A DNA stretch of 64,000 bases from Oceanospirillum sp048268485 (GTDB lineage Bacteria; Pseudomonadota; Gammaproteobacteria; Pseudomonadales; Halomonadaceae): positions 89,193 through 153,192 of the forward strand of contig JBLWVL010000002.1 of the NCBI GenBank assembly GCA_048268485.1, given 5' to 3'. A program made the translations under genes and the position numbers. Numbering within the stretch: the first letter of the stretch is position 1; each line of letters opens with the position of its first letter. The notes beneath the pieces were generated by a model. It did not search any database. It was given only the letters and a program-made list of their open reading frames with translations, and was not told where the DNA came from. Shown piece after piece: positions 52,936 through 61,607 of this stretch.

Positions 52936-53934
52936 ATGTTTACCGGTCAAACAATCCTCATCACAGGCGGCACAGGCTCTTTCGGTAACACCTTTGTTCC
53001 CATGACCCTGGAGAAGTACAACCCCAAAAAAATCATCATCTTTTCCAGGGATGAGATGAAACAATGGGAAATGGCTAAAAACTACCAGAACGATCCCCGT
53101 GTGCGTTTTTTCATTGGAGATGTACGCGACAGAGATCGCCTCTACAGAGCCTTGGATCGTGTTGATTATGTTGTACATGCAGCCGCCACCAAGATCGTGC
53201 CAACCGCTGAATACAACCCGTTTGAATGTATAAAAACCAATATTGATGGTGCAATGAACCTGATCGACGCCTGCATTGATAAAAAAGTTAAAGGTGTTGT
53301 TGCTCTATCTACTGACAAAGCCAGTAGCCCAATTAATCTGTACGGAGCTACCAAGCTGGCGTCAGATAAATTATTTGTTGCCGGCAACCATTACGCTGGA
53401 GGTAAAGGGACGCACTTTTCGGTAGTACGCTACGGTAACGTAATGGGCTCCCGCGGCTCGGTGATCCCTTTCTTTATGTCTATCAAAGATAAAGGGGTTT
53501 TACCGATCACAGATGACCGCATGACCCGCTTTATGATCTCTCTTGAGGAGGGTGTTGAACTGGTCTGGCACGCTTTTGAGGATATGGTGGGCGGTGAGAT
53601 TTATGTCAAAAAAATCCCTTCAATGAAAGTCACCGATCTTGCCCGGGTCGTCGCACCGGAGGCTAAGCAGGAAGTCGTCGGCATTCGCCCTGGAGAAAAA
53701 CTGCACGAACAGATGATCGGCCCTGAAGATGCCTACTTCACCTACGAATACCCTGAGCACTACAAAATTCTGCCACAAATAAACAACTGGGATAAAGACT
53801 CAAATCGTATCAAAGATGGTAAAAAAGTCCCGGAAGGCTTCGTCTACGCAAGTGACAACAACAAAGAATGGATGACCGACGCTGAGCTACAGAGCTGGAT
53901 TGAGGCGAATAGAGAGAAAATCGGGGAAATCTGA
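52936..53934 (+). CDS. pseB: UDP-GlcNAc 4,6-dehydratase (inverting) PseB
   Basis: This 332-residue SDR enzyme has the nucleotide fold TGGTGSFGN (residues 10-18), the active-site LSTDKASSP and YGATK, and the PseB-specific GNVMGSRGSVIPFF and DDRMTRFMI. It converts UDP-GlcNAc to the 4-keto-6-deoxy-L-arabino sugar, the first step of pseudaminic acid synthesis. AAGGA lies eight bases upstream of the ATG. The next gene starts in the overlapping TGATG. Confidence 0.96.
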   Translation: MFTGQTILITGGTGSFGNTFVPMTLEKYNPKKIIIFSRDEMKQWEMAKNYQNDPRVRFFIGDVRDRDRLYRALDRVDYVVHAAATKIVPTAEYNPFECIKTNIDGAMNLIDACIDKKVKGVVALSTDKASSPINLYGATKLASDKLFVAGNHYAGGKGTHFSVVRYGNVMGSRGSVIPFFMSIKDKGVLPITDDRMTRFMISLEEGVELVWHAFEDMVGGEIYVKKIPSMKVTDLARVVAPEAKQEVVGIRPGEKLHEQMIGPEDAYFTYEYPEHYKILPQINNWDKDSNRIKDGKKVPEGFVYASDNNKEWMTDAELQSWIEANREKIGEI

Positions 53935-55100
53935 TGATTCCATACGGTAAGCAGGATATTAACCAATCCGATATAGATTCAGTTCTTGAAGTCTTGAATT
54001 CCGACTTTCTCACTCAAGGCCCGAAAGTACCGCTATTTGAGCAAACACTGGCAAGAAAAGTGGGGGCAAAGCATGCACTCGCAACAAATAGCGCTACCAG
54101 TGCACTGCACATCGCCTGCCTGGCTCTCGGTTTGGGCAAAGGTGACTGGCTTTGGACAACACCCATCACTTTTGTTGCTTCAGCCAATTGCGGTCTTTAT
54201 TGCGGTGCTCAGATAGACTTTGTTGATATCGATCCCCACACCTACAACCTCTGCCCTAAAGCACTGGAAGCCAAACTGATAACAGCCAGGCAGGAAGGGA
54301 AATTACCCAAAGTGCTGGTTGCTGTTCATCTCTGCGGTCAGCCCTGTGATATGCAGGCGATCCATGCTCTATCACAGCGCTACGGCTTTAAGGTTATTGA
54401 AGATGCCTCTCATGCTATTGGTGGCAAGTATAAGGGTGACTATATCGGCAGTGGCAACTACAGTGACATCACTGTATTCAGCTTTCATCCTGTCAAAATC
54501 ATCACCACAGCAGAGGGCGGTATGGCAGTGACCAATGATGACTCATTGGCCGAAAAAATGAATCTGCTCCGCAGCCATGGTGTCACCCGTGAGCCTCATC
54601 TGATGACTCAGGAGCCAGACGGCCCCTGGTACTATCAGCAGATTGAACTCGGTTTCAACTACCGTATGACCGAGCTTCAGGCTGCACTCGGTATTAGTCA
54701 GATGGAAAGATTAGATGATTTTGTCACCAAACGTCACCGGCTAGCCAAACGTTATAACGAGCGATTGCAGGATCTGCCACTGACACTGCCCTGGCAGCAT
54801 CCTGATAGCTATTCTGGTTTGCATCTTTATGTGATCCGCCTACAACTGAATAAAATAGGCAAAACACATCGGCAAATATTTGAAGACCTGCGAGAGAAAG
54901 GGATTGGCGTCAACCTGCACTATATTCCCGTACATACTCAGCCTTACTACCAAAAGATGGGATTCCGCCCTGGTGACTTCCCTGAAGCAGAAAAATACTA
55001 TAGCGAAGCTATTAGCCTACCCATGTTCCAGGGTCTAAGCTATGAACAACAAGATGAAGTCGTTTCATCGCTAAAGCATACTCTAAAGGCTATCGACTGA
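53934..55100 (+). CDS. pseC: UDP-4-keto-sugar aminotransferase PseC
   Basis: This 388-residue DegT/DnrJ/EryC1-type PLP enzyme has an N-terminal MIPYGKQDINQSDIDSV and the PLP lysine K188 in FSFHPVKIITTAEGG. It transfers an amino group to C4 of the PseB product. It is coupled to pseB and pseF by TGATG overlaps at both ends. Confidence 0.95.
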   Translation: MIPYGKQDINQSDIDSVLEVLNSDFLTQGPKVPLFEQTLARKVGAKHALATNSATSALHIACLALGLGKGDWLWTTPITFVASANCGLYCGAQIDFVDIDPHTYNLCPKALEAKLITARQEGKLPKVLVAVHLCGQPCDMQAIHALSQRYGFKVIEDASHAIGGKYKGDYIGSGNYSDITVFSFHPVKIITTAEGGMAVTNDDSLAEKMNLLRSHGVTREPHLMTQEPDGPWYYQQIELGFNYRMTELQAALGISQMERLDDFVTKRHRLAKRYNERLQDLPLTLPWQHPDSYSGLHLYVIRLQLNKIGKTHRQIFEDLREKGIGVNLHYIPVHTQPYYQKMGFRPGDFPEAEKYYSEAISLPMFQGLSYEQQDEVVSSLKHTLKAID

Positions 55101-55801
55101 TGAACATCGCTATCATTCCTGCCAGGGGTGGCAGCAAACGAATCCCCCGGAAGAATATCAAAACTTTCGGAAACAAGCCGATGATTGCATGGTCTATTGA
55201 GGCCGCATTGAAAAGCGACTGCTTTGATCGGGTCATTGTCTCAACGGATGATCAGGAAATTGCAGATATTGCACAGAAATACGGTGCAGAAGTGCCCTTT
55301 ATGCGCCCGGCAAAACTAGCGGATGACTATGCAGGCACTATACCGGTAATCCGTCATGCCATTGAGCAACTCCAGACAGTAGAGCGCACTGAGATCAATT
55401 ACGCCTGCTGTATTTATGCAACGGCACCTTTTGTTTGCCCCCAGGATATCCTTTCTGGCTGGAAATCCATTGAAGAAAGTGACGCTGACTACGCCTTTAC
55501 TGTCACCAGCTACCCATTCCCTATCCAGCGTGCAATACAGCTCACGGAACAGGGCAGGGTTCGTATGTTTAATCCCGAACACTTTATGACTCGCTCCCAG
55601 GACCTTGAAGAAGCCTGGCATGACGCCGGGCAGCTTTACTGGGGAAAAGCCAGCGCCTGGCTTCGGGAAAAACCTCTGTTTGCAGAAGGCTCCATCCCCA
55701 TAAAACTTCCGCGTCACAGAGTTCAGGACATTGATACCCCAGAAGACTGGCAGCGTGCCGAATGGCTATTCAAAGCAATGCAAGCTGAACTGAGCCTCTA
55801 A
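55100..55801 (+). CDS. pseF: CMP-pseudaminic acid synthetase PseF
   Basis: This 233-residue cytidylyltransferase has the N-terminal nucleotide site IPARGGSKRIPRKNIK, DRVIVSTDDQEIADI and the C-terminal PRHRVQDIDTPEDWQRAE. It activates pseudaminic acid with CTP for glycosyl transfer. Translationally coupled to both neighbours. Confidence 0.95.
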   Translation: MNIAIIPARGGSKRIPRKNIKTFGNKPMIAWSIEAALKSDCFDRVIVSTDDQEIADIAQKYGAEVPFMRPAKLADDYAGTIPVIRHAIEQLQTVERTEINYACCIYATAPFVCPQDILSGWKSIEESDADYAFTVTSYPFPIQRAIQLTEQGRVRMFNPEHFMTRSQDLEEAWHDAGQLYWGKASAWLREKPLFAEGSIPIKLPRHRVQDIDTPEDWQRAEWLFKAMQAELSL

Positions 55802-56916
55802 TGAAAGTCGTATTCAGAGCTGATGCCTCTATAGAGATGGGCACAGGTCATGTTATGCGCTGCCTGACCCTTGCTAACGCCCTAAAAAAGCAGGGGGCAG
55901 AGTGTCATTTTATCTGTCGCGCACATAAAGGACACCTGATTCCCTTAATTATTGAGCACGGCCACAGCGTACACTCTTTAACCGCCGTCTTTCCCCAGAG
56001 TAAAGATGAGCACGCACCTGATAGCCCTCAGCTGGCCCATGCCTCCTGGCTGGGCTGCAGCCAGACAAGCGATGCTCATTTGTGTCAAAGCATTGTGCAG
56101 GAAATACAACCAGACTGGTTGGTTGTCGATCACTACGCCCTTGATATCCGATGGCACAGAGTATTACGCCCTCACAGTAAAAAAATAATGGTGATTGACG
56201 ATTTAGCAGATCGGCAACATGATTGCGACTTACTGCTCGACCAAACCTTTGCCCGGGATGCAGACGACTACCGTCCTCGGGTTCCTCAGGACTGCCAGCT
56301 GCTTTGTGGCGCAGAATACGCCCTGTTAAGACCTGAATTTCCTCAATGGAGGGAGTACAGCTTACAACGTCGTCAAAAGGGCCAGCTAGAGCAGCTCCTG
56401 ATCAACTTGGGCGGTGTGGATAAAGATAATATTACGGGACAAGTACTGGATGCACTATCAGGCTGTGAGATCCACCTCGGCTGCCGTATCGTTGTAGTGA
56501 TGGGAGCGACAGCTCCTTGGCTTGATAGCGTCAGACAGCAAGCAGAAGCATTGCCCTGGAAAACCGAGATCAAGGTTGGCGTGAATAATATGGCAGAACT
56601 GATGGCTGATAGCGACCTGGCAATTGGTGCTGCCGGAGCGACCACATGGGAGAGATGCTGTTTGGGCTTGCCAAGTATCATGATCGTTTTGGCTGAAAAC
56701 CAGCAAAATATCGCCTTTCAGCTTGCCAACTCAGGGGCTGCCGTTGTCATGCAATCTAATTTTAAAAATAGCGACCTGACACGCCTAATTAGCATTGTTC
56801 AACAAAATCAGACAACACTCGTTAAAAATGCTCACAAGATATGCGATGGTCAGGGAGTACAGCGAGTAATAGAACGACTGGACAATCAAAATGAAGATCA
56901 GTTTTTTATGCAGTAA
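55801..56916 (+). CDS. pseG: UDP-sugar hydrolase PseG
   Basis: This 371-residue GT-B-fold hydrolase starts with VVFRADASIEMGTGHVMRCLTLA, the PseG signature, and has DLLLDQTF, LINLGGVDKDN and GAAGATTWERCCLGLPS. It removes UDP from the 2,4-diacetamido (or related) altropyranose. The gene begins at the TAATG overlap with pseF and overlaps the next gene by 26 bases. Confidence 0.94.
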   Translation: MKVVFRADASIEMGTGHVMRCLTLANALKKQGAECHFICRAHKGHLIPLIIEHGHSVHSLTAVFPQSKDEHAPDSPQLAHASWLGCSQTSDAHLCQSIVQEIQPDWLVVDHYALDIRWHRVLRPHSKKIMVIDDLADRQHDCDLLLDQTFARDADDYRPRVPQDCQLLCGAEYALLRPEFPQWREYSLQRRQKGQLEQLLINLGGVDKDNITGQVLDALSGCEIHLGCRIVVVMGATAPWLDSVRQQAEALPWKTEIKVGVNNMAELMADSDLAIGAAGATTWERCCLGLPSIMIVLAENQQNIAFQLANSGAAVVMQSNFKNSDLTRLISIVQQNQTTLVKNAHKICDGQGVQRVIERLDNQNEDQFFMQ

Positions 56917-57538
56917 TGCACAGCACCCTGTAAATGACTATCTGCGACAGTGGATCATTGAAAATCAAAGCACCCACCAGATTGAGCTGGTACGTAATAA
57001 AAATGCTTTAACAGGTGGAGAGTTATTATTTTTGATTTCCTGCTCACAGGTTGTTAATGCTCAAGATAGAGCACAATACTCACATACACTTGTACTGCAT
57101 GCCAGCGACCTGCCCATGGGGCGAGGCTGGAGTCCCCATATTTGGGATATTATCAAAGGTGCTAATAAAATCACACTGACACTGCTGGAAGCTGAGGATA
57201 AGATTGACAGTGGCCGGATATGGCAAAAAAAACTAATTCCCTTGACTAAAGATATGCTCTGGGATGAGATTAATGCTCTGCTCTTCGCGGCAGAGCTTGA
57301 ACTAGTCGATTACGCCATTGCCAACTGCAACTCCATAACCCCAGCGGAACAATCAACTGAGATTGAGCCCAGTTACTACCCAAAACGAAGCCCGGAAGAC
57401 AACAGAATAGACCCTCACAAAACCATAGCTGAGCAGTTTAATACCCTCAGAGTGTGCGACCCGAAACGCTTTCCCGCCTATTTCGAGCTCCATGGGAAGC
57501 GTTACAACATCATTTTGGAGAAGCCGGATGACAAATAA
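56891..57538 (+). CDS. Formyltransferase-family protein of the pse operon
   Basis: This 215-residue protein resembles the formyl-THF-dependent formyltransferase domain (Fmt/ArnA-N type). The catalytic strand is TLVLHASDLPMGRGWSPHIW, followed by EAEDKIDSGRIW with the catalytic aspartate-like DSG. The classical N-x-H triad keeps histidine but has valine where asparagine stands in Fmt. The C-terminal PKRSPEDNRIDPHKTI and KRFPAYFELHGKRY match sugar formyltransferases. It sits exactly where pseH (GNAT acetyltransferase) would be needed, and no PseH is present, so it probably N-formylates the C4 amino group (N7 of the final sugar). That is an inference. Confidence 0.75.
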   Translation: MKISFLCSNAQHPVNDYLRQWIIENQSTHQIELVRNKNALTGGELLFLISCSQVVNAQDRAQYSHTLVLHASDLPMGRGWSPHIWDIIKGANKITLTLLEAEDKIDSGRIWQKKLIPLTKDMLWDEINALLFAAELELVDYAIANCNSITPAEQSTEIEPSYYPKRSPEDNRIDPHKTIAEQFNTLRVCDPKRFPAYFELHGKRYNIILEKPDDK

Positions 57539-58589
57539 AATGGTTATTGATGGTCGTGAGATTGGTGCACAAACAACGCCCTATATCATTGCTGAAATGT
57601 CAGCAAACCATAATGGCAATTTAGACACCGCTTTCCGCATTATCGAAGAGGCTAAAAAAGCTGGAGCTGATGCCCTGAAGATTCAGACCTACACTCCGGA
57701 TACTATAACGTTAAACTCCGATCTTCCGGACTTTCAGATCGAAGGCGGCCTTTGGCACGGTAAGACACTGTACGAACTCTATGAGTGGGCGCATACTCCC
57801 TGGAGCTGGCACAAGCCACTTTTTGAGCATGCACGAAAGACAGGCATCACAATTTTCAGCTCCCCTTTTGACACCACAGCCGTTGATCTTCTGGAAGATC
57901 TTAATGCACCTGCTTACAAAGTCGCCTCCTTTGAAGCCGTTGACCTGCAACTGATTAAGTATATTGCTTCAACCGGCAAGCCCATGATTATCTCAACAGG
58001 TATGGCCGATGAAGATGAAATCCAGGAAGCTATTGATGCAGCACGAGAAGGCGGCTGCAAAGAGCTAGCGATTTTGCACTGTGTTAGCGGCTACCCCGCT
58101 CCTGCGGAAGATTATAATCTACGCACCATCTTAGATATGCAGCAACGTTTTGGCTTAGTGACAGGCTTGTCCGACCACACACTGGACAACACCACGGCAA
58201 TTACCAGTGTTGCATTGGGTGCATCTATTATCGAGAAGCACTTTACCCTGGACCGTAACGGTGGAGGCCCCGATGACAGCTTCTCTCTTGAGCCCGGTGA
58301 GCTAACGGCTCTTTGCAGGGATAGCAAAACAGCTTGGCAAGCTATGGGAAAAATCGATTACGGCCGCAAATCGAGTGAGCAGGGTAACGTTAAATTCAGA
58401 CGTTCTCTGTATTTCGTTAAAGATATGAAAGCAAACGAAGTAATTACCAGGGATTGTATTCGTAGCGTCAGGCCCGGCTATGGGTTGGCCCCTAAATACT
58501 TGGAATGGGTAATAGGAAGGCGGGTTACCACTAACATCAATAAAAATCAGCCCGTCAGGTATGACTTTTTAGAAACGGACGTTGAGTGA
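57528..58589 (+). CDS. pseI: Pseudaminic acid synthase PseI
   Basis: This 353-residue protein starts at ATG 57528 (GGAG eight bases upstream; an upstream in-frame start at 57492 is less likely). It has a NeuB-type TIM barrel: IIAEMSANHNGNLDTAFRII, ADALKIQTYTPDTIT, MIISTGMADEDEI, LSDHTLDNTTA, EKHFTLDRNGGGPDDSFS. A C-terminal SAF/antifreeze-like domain (ending GRRVTTNINKNQPVRYDFL) follows. It condenses the 6-deoxy-altrose derivative with phosphoenolpyruvate to give the nonulosonic acid. Confidence 0.95.
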   Translation: MTNKMVIDGREIGAQTTPYIIAEMSANHNGNLDTAFRIIEEAKKAGADALKIQTYTPDTITLNSDLPDFQIEGGLWHGKTLYELYEWAHTPWSWHKPLFEHARKTGITIFSSPFDTTAVDLLEDLNAPAYKVASFEAVDLQLIKYIASTGKPMIISTGMADEDEIQEAIDAAREGGCKELAILHCVSGYPAPAEDYNLRTILDMQQRFGLVTGLSDHTLDNTTAITSVALGASIIEKHFTLDRNGGGPDDSFSLEPGELTALCRDSKTAWQAMGKIDYGRKSSEQGNVKFRRSLYFVKDMKANEVITRDCIRSVRPGYGLAPKYLEWVIGRRVTTNINKNQPVRYDFLETDVE

Positions 58590-58625
58590 AGCATTTAAGA
58601 CCACTTAGAAGTTTCTCCTACGCCT

Positions 58626-58660
58626 CCTCGTTGTGCAAGGCAGGTATTTGCACAACGAGG
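58626..58660. terminator. Hairpin between convergent pseI and fliT-like genes
   Basis: A perfect 13-bp stem (CCTCGTTGTGCAA / TTGCACAACGAGG) has a nine-base loop. Only short T runs follow (GATGCTTTTAAA on the plus strand), so it may act as an imperfect or bidirectional terminator. Confidence 0.7.
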
Positions 58661-58669
58661 AAGATGCTT

Positions 58670-58981
58670 TTAAACACTTTTGTAAGCAGAAATACCCCGA
58701 TTACCCCTGGCAAGCTTGCCTGCTTCATCCTTTAAGAAACCACGTTTCTTCTTGGCCATTTTCAGGATATCCATGATATCAGAAACCAGCTGATCACCCT
58801 CTTCTTTTACCAAGGCCTTATCAACGTCACTCATCTGCACAAGCGTCTCAGAAAAGAAGAGTTGTAAGTCCCTTTCAAGCTTACCACCATTGGTTGAGAC
58901 AGCATCCCAATCATCCTTTTCAGCGAGAGCATGAATTTCCTGTGCAGCATCTCTTAGCTGCTGCCAGTCATCTAACCCCAT
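58670..58981 (-). CDS. Small FliT-like flagellar protein
   Basis: This 103-residue, all-helical acidic protein has a basic C-terminus (MAKKKRGFLKDEAGKLARGN). Its position after fliS and the size fit the FliT family, the FliD chaperone and regulator, but sequence similarity is not strong enough to be certain. It follows the Maf glycosyltransferase gene by 13 bases, so all five late genes from flaG may be cotranscribed. Alternative: an unrelated small helical protein of the locus. Confidence 0.6.
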   Translation of the reverse strand: MGLDDWQQLRDAAQEIHALAEKDDWDAVSTNGGKLERDLQLFFSETLVQMSDVDKALVKEEGDQLVSDIMDILKMAKKKRGFLKDEAGKLARGNRGISAYKSV

Positions 58982-58994
58982 AGCCTAGCTCCTC

Positions 58995-61169
58995 CTAGTC
59001 GAACATGTCATACCGGGATTCCTGATCCCAGTCCAGGCAATGATCCCTGAAGTCAGTTTTAACATCTTCAAAAAATAACTTGAGCTGTTCAAACTGGCCA
59101 TTTAATGACTCCAGGATTGCATCTTTAGGCCCAGGAAGCATAGCGGTGGACGTGATCACGCTTAACATGTAGAGCAGTGAGCCATCAAACAATGAGTACA
59201 GCCAAGCATGGTTATCATCCAAAACTTTATCACTGTGAAATTCCTGTATAAAGCGATCTGTTAATGCGAAAGCTTGAGGAATATCAGTGACAGGCGATAT
59301 CATATTAATAGCATAGTCACAGGCCTGATCTACCCGATCCTTAACCAACTCCAGATTCTCTAACAACTGATCTGTATGTGACTCAGGGCTAAAGCTGAAA
59401 AAAGCAGCAAATACATCATCCATAAGTTCCTGCTTTTCAGAAGGAAAACTCAGAGAGTCCAGGTCAATATCTTCACTACGAAGAGGTGTTGCCCCCTCAA
59501 TCAAGGCACCATCGCTACAGTTATGGAAGTTTAGATTACCTTGCATAGTGTAGCTCCAGCCCGCAATGACGGCTTCCAGCTCTCTCTTAAACATCGGGTA
59601 AAAACCAGAAGAGTAAACTTCTTTTTCATCAAAGTTTGACTCATACACTTCCGAGTTTTTCTTAAACTTAAAGTTGTCAGCCACATCTTTCTTAAGATAT
59701 TGGTAGCTACTATCTTTAGAGTGGTGCTTGGTTATATCAACCGATCCCATATCCGTTCCAAAGAAATAAAAATCTTTGAAACCCATAACAACCATAGAGG
59801 TCACAGCTGAGTGGACGCAACTTGGTGCCAATCGAGGAAGAATAGCAAGCCCTTTATTGGGCAAGGCATAATTAAGGAACGAAGACCCTGTTTCAATATC
59901 CTTTAAAACCATCCCTTTTTTCTTAAATAGCTCAGCAACACCTGGGTGAACCTGAGATACTTGAATAAGGGTAATTTCTTTCAGAGTATCAGAAAAATTT
60001 TCAATGCCATCAGAAGATTTCTTGATCCAGCATGTAACACTAGCTGTACGCTCTAACTCTACATGGAAATCAGGTTTTACTTTATTTTTAAGCAATGTTC
60101 TTAGGGAAGAACCACAACTAACTACAACAAATCTATCTTGATTACTCCTAATAAAATCAAGATCCAGATCCAATGAGGGGCCATTACCTATAATCATTAC
60201 AGGTAAATCATCCTGATCTAGAGTTTTCTTCAACTCTCTATTAGAAGCAAGAATAGGTATGTTCGCTTTAAAGTTACCAATAGTATGAGCCAGACTGTAA
60301 CGAGAGTCGTCGTAAAAGCCAAAGCCGGAGAGATAACTATAGCTAATAGCTTCTTTCAAATTTTTAAAAAGATCTTTATAAGCGTCTTTATAAAAAGCAG
60401 AGTATAAATATGCACCCGCTACATTGTGGCGACCACTTGCTGAAACCAAAGAAGATACTTCATTAAGAAGCAATTTATGGTCTTTTTCGACAATGATATG
60501 CAACCGGAAATCATTATCAACTGCTTTCTCTAATATAAGCTTCCAATCAAGCAACTGCAACGAAGCATAGAAAACATCAGGGTCAGGCTCAATAACATAA
60601 AGATGCTTAATATCATAATCGATATAAAGCTTTTCAATATCAAAGCCCATACCAACAGAAAAGCAAAACATCGCATTAACAAAACCAGGGAGCTGATGAT
60701 CAATATTAACTTCTGATTCAGCAGCTTCTTTGCTCTTTTCTGACTGAGAATTAATCAGCCTGAGTAGCTTTTCACCAATAGTGCTTAATGCAGAGAACTG
60801 ATATTCAGCCAGCTTTTTAAGATGAGAAGAGTGAATGTAGTTTACTTTATCACTAACTGGCTTCTTTTCATTTCCAGGCAAAATAAAGAAAGGGCGTTGA
60901 ACAGGAGCCTTAGTATATCCACTCAGATTTTCTAAACATTGCTGAACAGGGTTTCCCCCGTATAACAGCATTTCAGACGACCGATCAAAAAGATTAATAT
61001 CCCCTGCATCATCATAAATAAGGAATATATTTTCTTCTTTATAGTCAGAAAATTTGGTGTAAATACTAGGCAGATATTTTTTAAATGCCTCCAGGTTATC
61101 GGTAAGCCGCTTTTCTATAAAAGCGGCTACTAACTCCTGATCTGAAAATGAGTTAGTTTTATCCGGCAT
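58995..61169 (-). CDS. Maf/DUF115-family flagellin glycosyltransferase
   Basis: This 724-residue protein contains the MptE-like/DUF115 core (about residues 290-560): DDLPVMIIGNGPSLDLDLDF, KPDFHVELERTASV and FYFFGTDMGSVD with HHSKDSSY. N-terminal and C-terminal regions are helical and family-specific. Proteins of this motility-associated-factor family transfer pseudaminic or legionaminic acid to flagellin serines/threonines in Campylobacter and Aeromonas (established). Here the gene overlaps fliS by 11 bases and is opposite a complete pse operon, so it very probably glycosylates FliC. It is inserted between fliS and the fliT-like gene. The AT-content looks higher than the neighbours. Confidence 0.88.
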   Translation of the reverse strand: MPDKTNSFSDQELVAAFIEKRLTDNLEAFKKYLPSIYTKFSDYKEENIFLIYDDAGDINLFDRSSEMLLYGGNPVQQCLENLSGYTKAPVQRPFFILPGNEKKPVSDKVNYIHSSHLKKLAEYQFSALSTIGEKLLRLINSQSEKSKEAAESEVNIDHQLPGFVNAMFCFSVGMGFDIEKLYIDYDIKHLYVIEPDPDVFYASLQLLDWKLILEKAVDNDFRLHIIVEKDHKLLLNEVSSLVSASGRHNVAGAYLYSAFYKDAYKDLFKNLKEAISYSYLSGFGFYDDSRYSLAHTIGNFKANIPILASNRELKKTLDQDDLPVMIIGNGPSLDLDLDFIRSNQDRFVVVSCGSSLRTLLKNKVKPDFHVELERTASVTCWIKKSSDGIENFSDTLKEITLIQVSQVHPGVAELFKKKGMVLKDIETGSSFLNYALPNKGLAILPRLAPSCVHSAVTSMVVMGFKDFYFFGTDMGSVDITKHHSKDSSYQYLKKDVADNFKFKKNSEVYESNFDEKEVYSSGFYPMFKRELEAVIAGWSYTMQGNLNFHNCSDGALIEGATPLRSEDIDLDSLSFPSEKQELMDDVFAAFFSFSPESHTDQLLENLELVKDRVDQACDYAINMISPVTDIPQAFALTDRFIQEFHSDKVLDDNHAWLYSLFDGSLLYMLSVITSTAMLPGPKDAILESLNGQFEQLKLFFEDVKTDFRDHCLDWDQESRYDMFD

Positions 61170-61596
61170 CAGTACTCACCATAGGACCACTGGATCTCTG
61201 ATTCTCTGCCTCAATCACAGCATCCGCAGGGATTGAATCCCACCCTGCTTTAATTTCGCCCATAACCTTCTCAGCAGCTTCAACTTTTTCAATACTCATC
61301 TCAGCAGATGCTGAAATAAGCTGATTAAGACAGAAGTCATATAAAGCCAAAAGGTTATCTGAGACCTCTTTATTTTGATCTGACTGCAAGCTTGTCGCGA
61401 GCGTTGTGATAATCGCCTGCGCTTTAGATATATGAAAAGATTTCTTCTCATAATCCTTATTTTCAATTGCGACTTTCGCTTGCTTCAGAAAGATCATGCA
61501 GCCATCAATTAATTTTTTCGTAACCTGATAAGGGGACGCCCCCTCTAAGCCACTTTCCACACTAACATTTTTATACTGACTGATTGCCCGGTTCAT
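61159..61596 (-). CDS. fliS: Flagellin chaperone FliS
   Basis: This 145-residue helical protein has FliS features: residues 1-28 with SQYKNVSVESGLEGASPYQVT, then LIDGCMIFLKQAKVAIENKDYEKKSFHI and LYDFCLNQLISASAEMS. It binds the C-terminus of flagellin in the cytoplasm and prevents early polymerisation. It follows fliD by 11 bases. Confidence 0.94.
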   Translation of the reverse strand: MNRAISQYKNVSVESGLEGASPYQVTKKLIDGCMIFLKQAKVAIENKDYEKKSFHISKAQAIITTLATSLQSDQNKEVSDNLLALYDFCLNQLISASAEMSIEKVEAAEKVMGEIKAGWDSIPADAVIEAENQRSSGPMVSTDAG

Positions 61597-61607
61597 ACAA
61601 AACCCTC

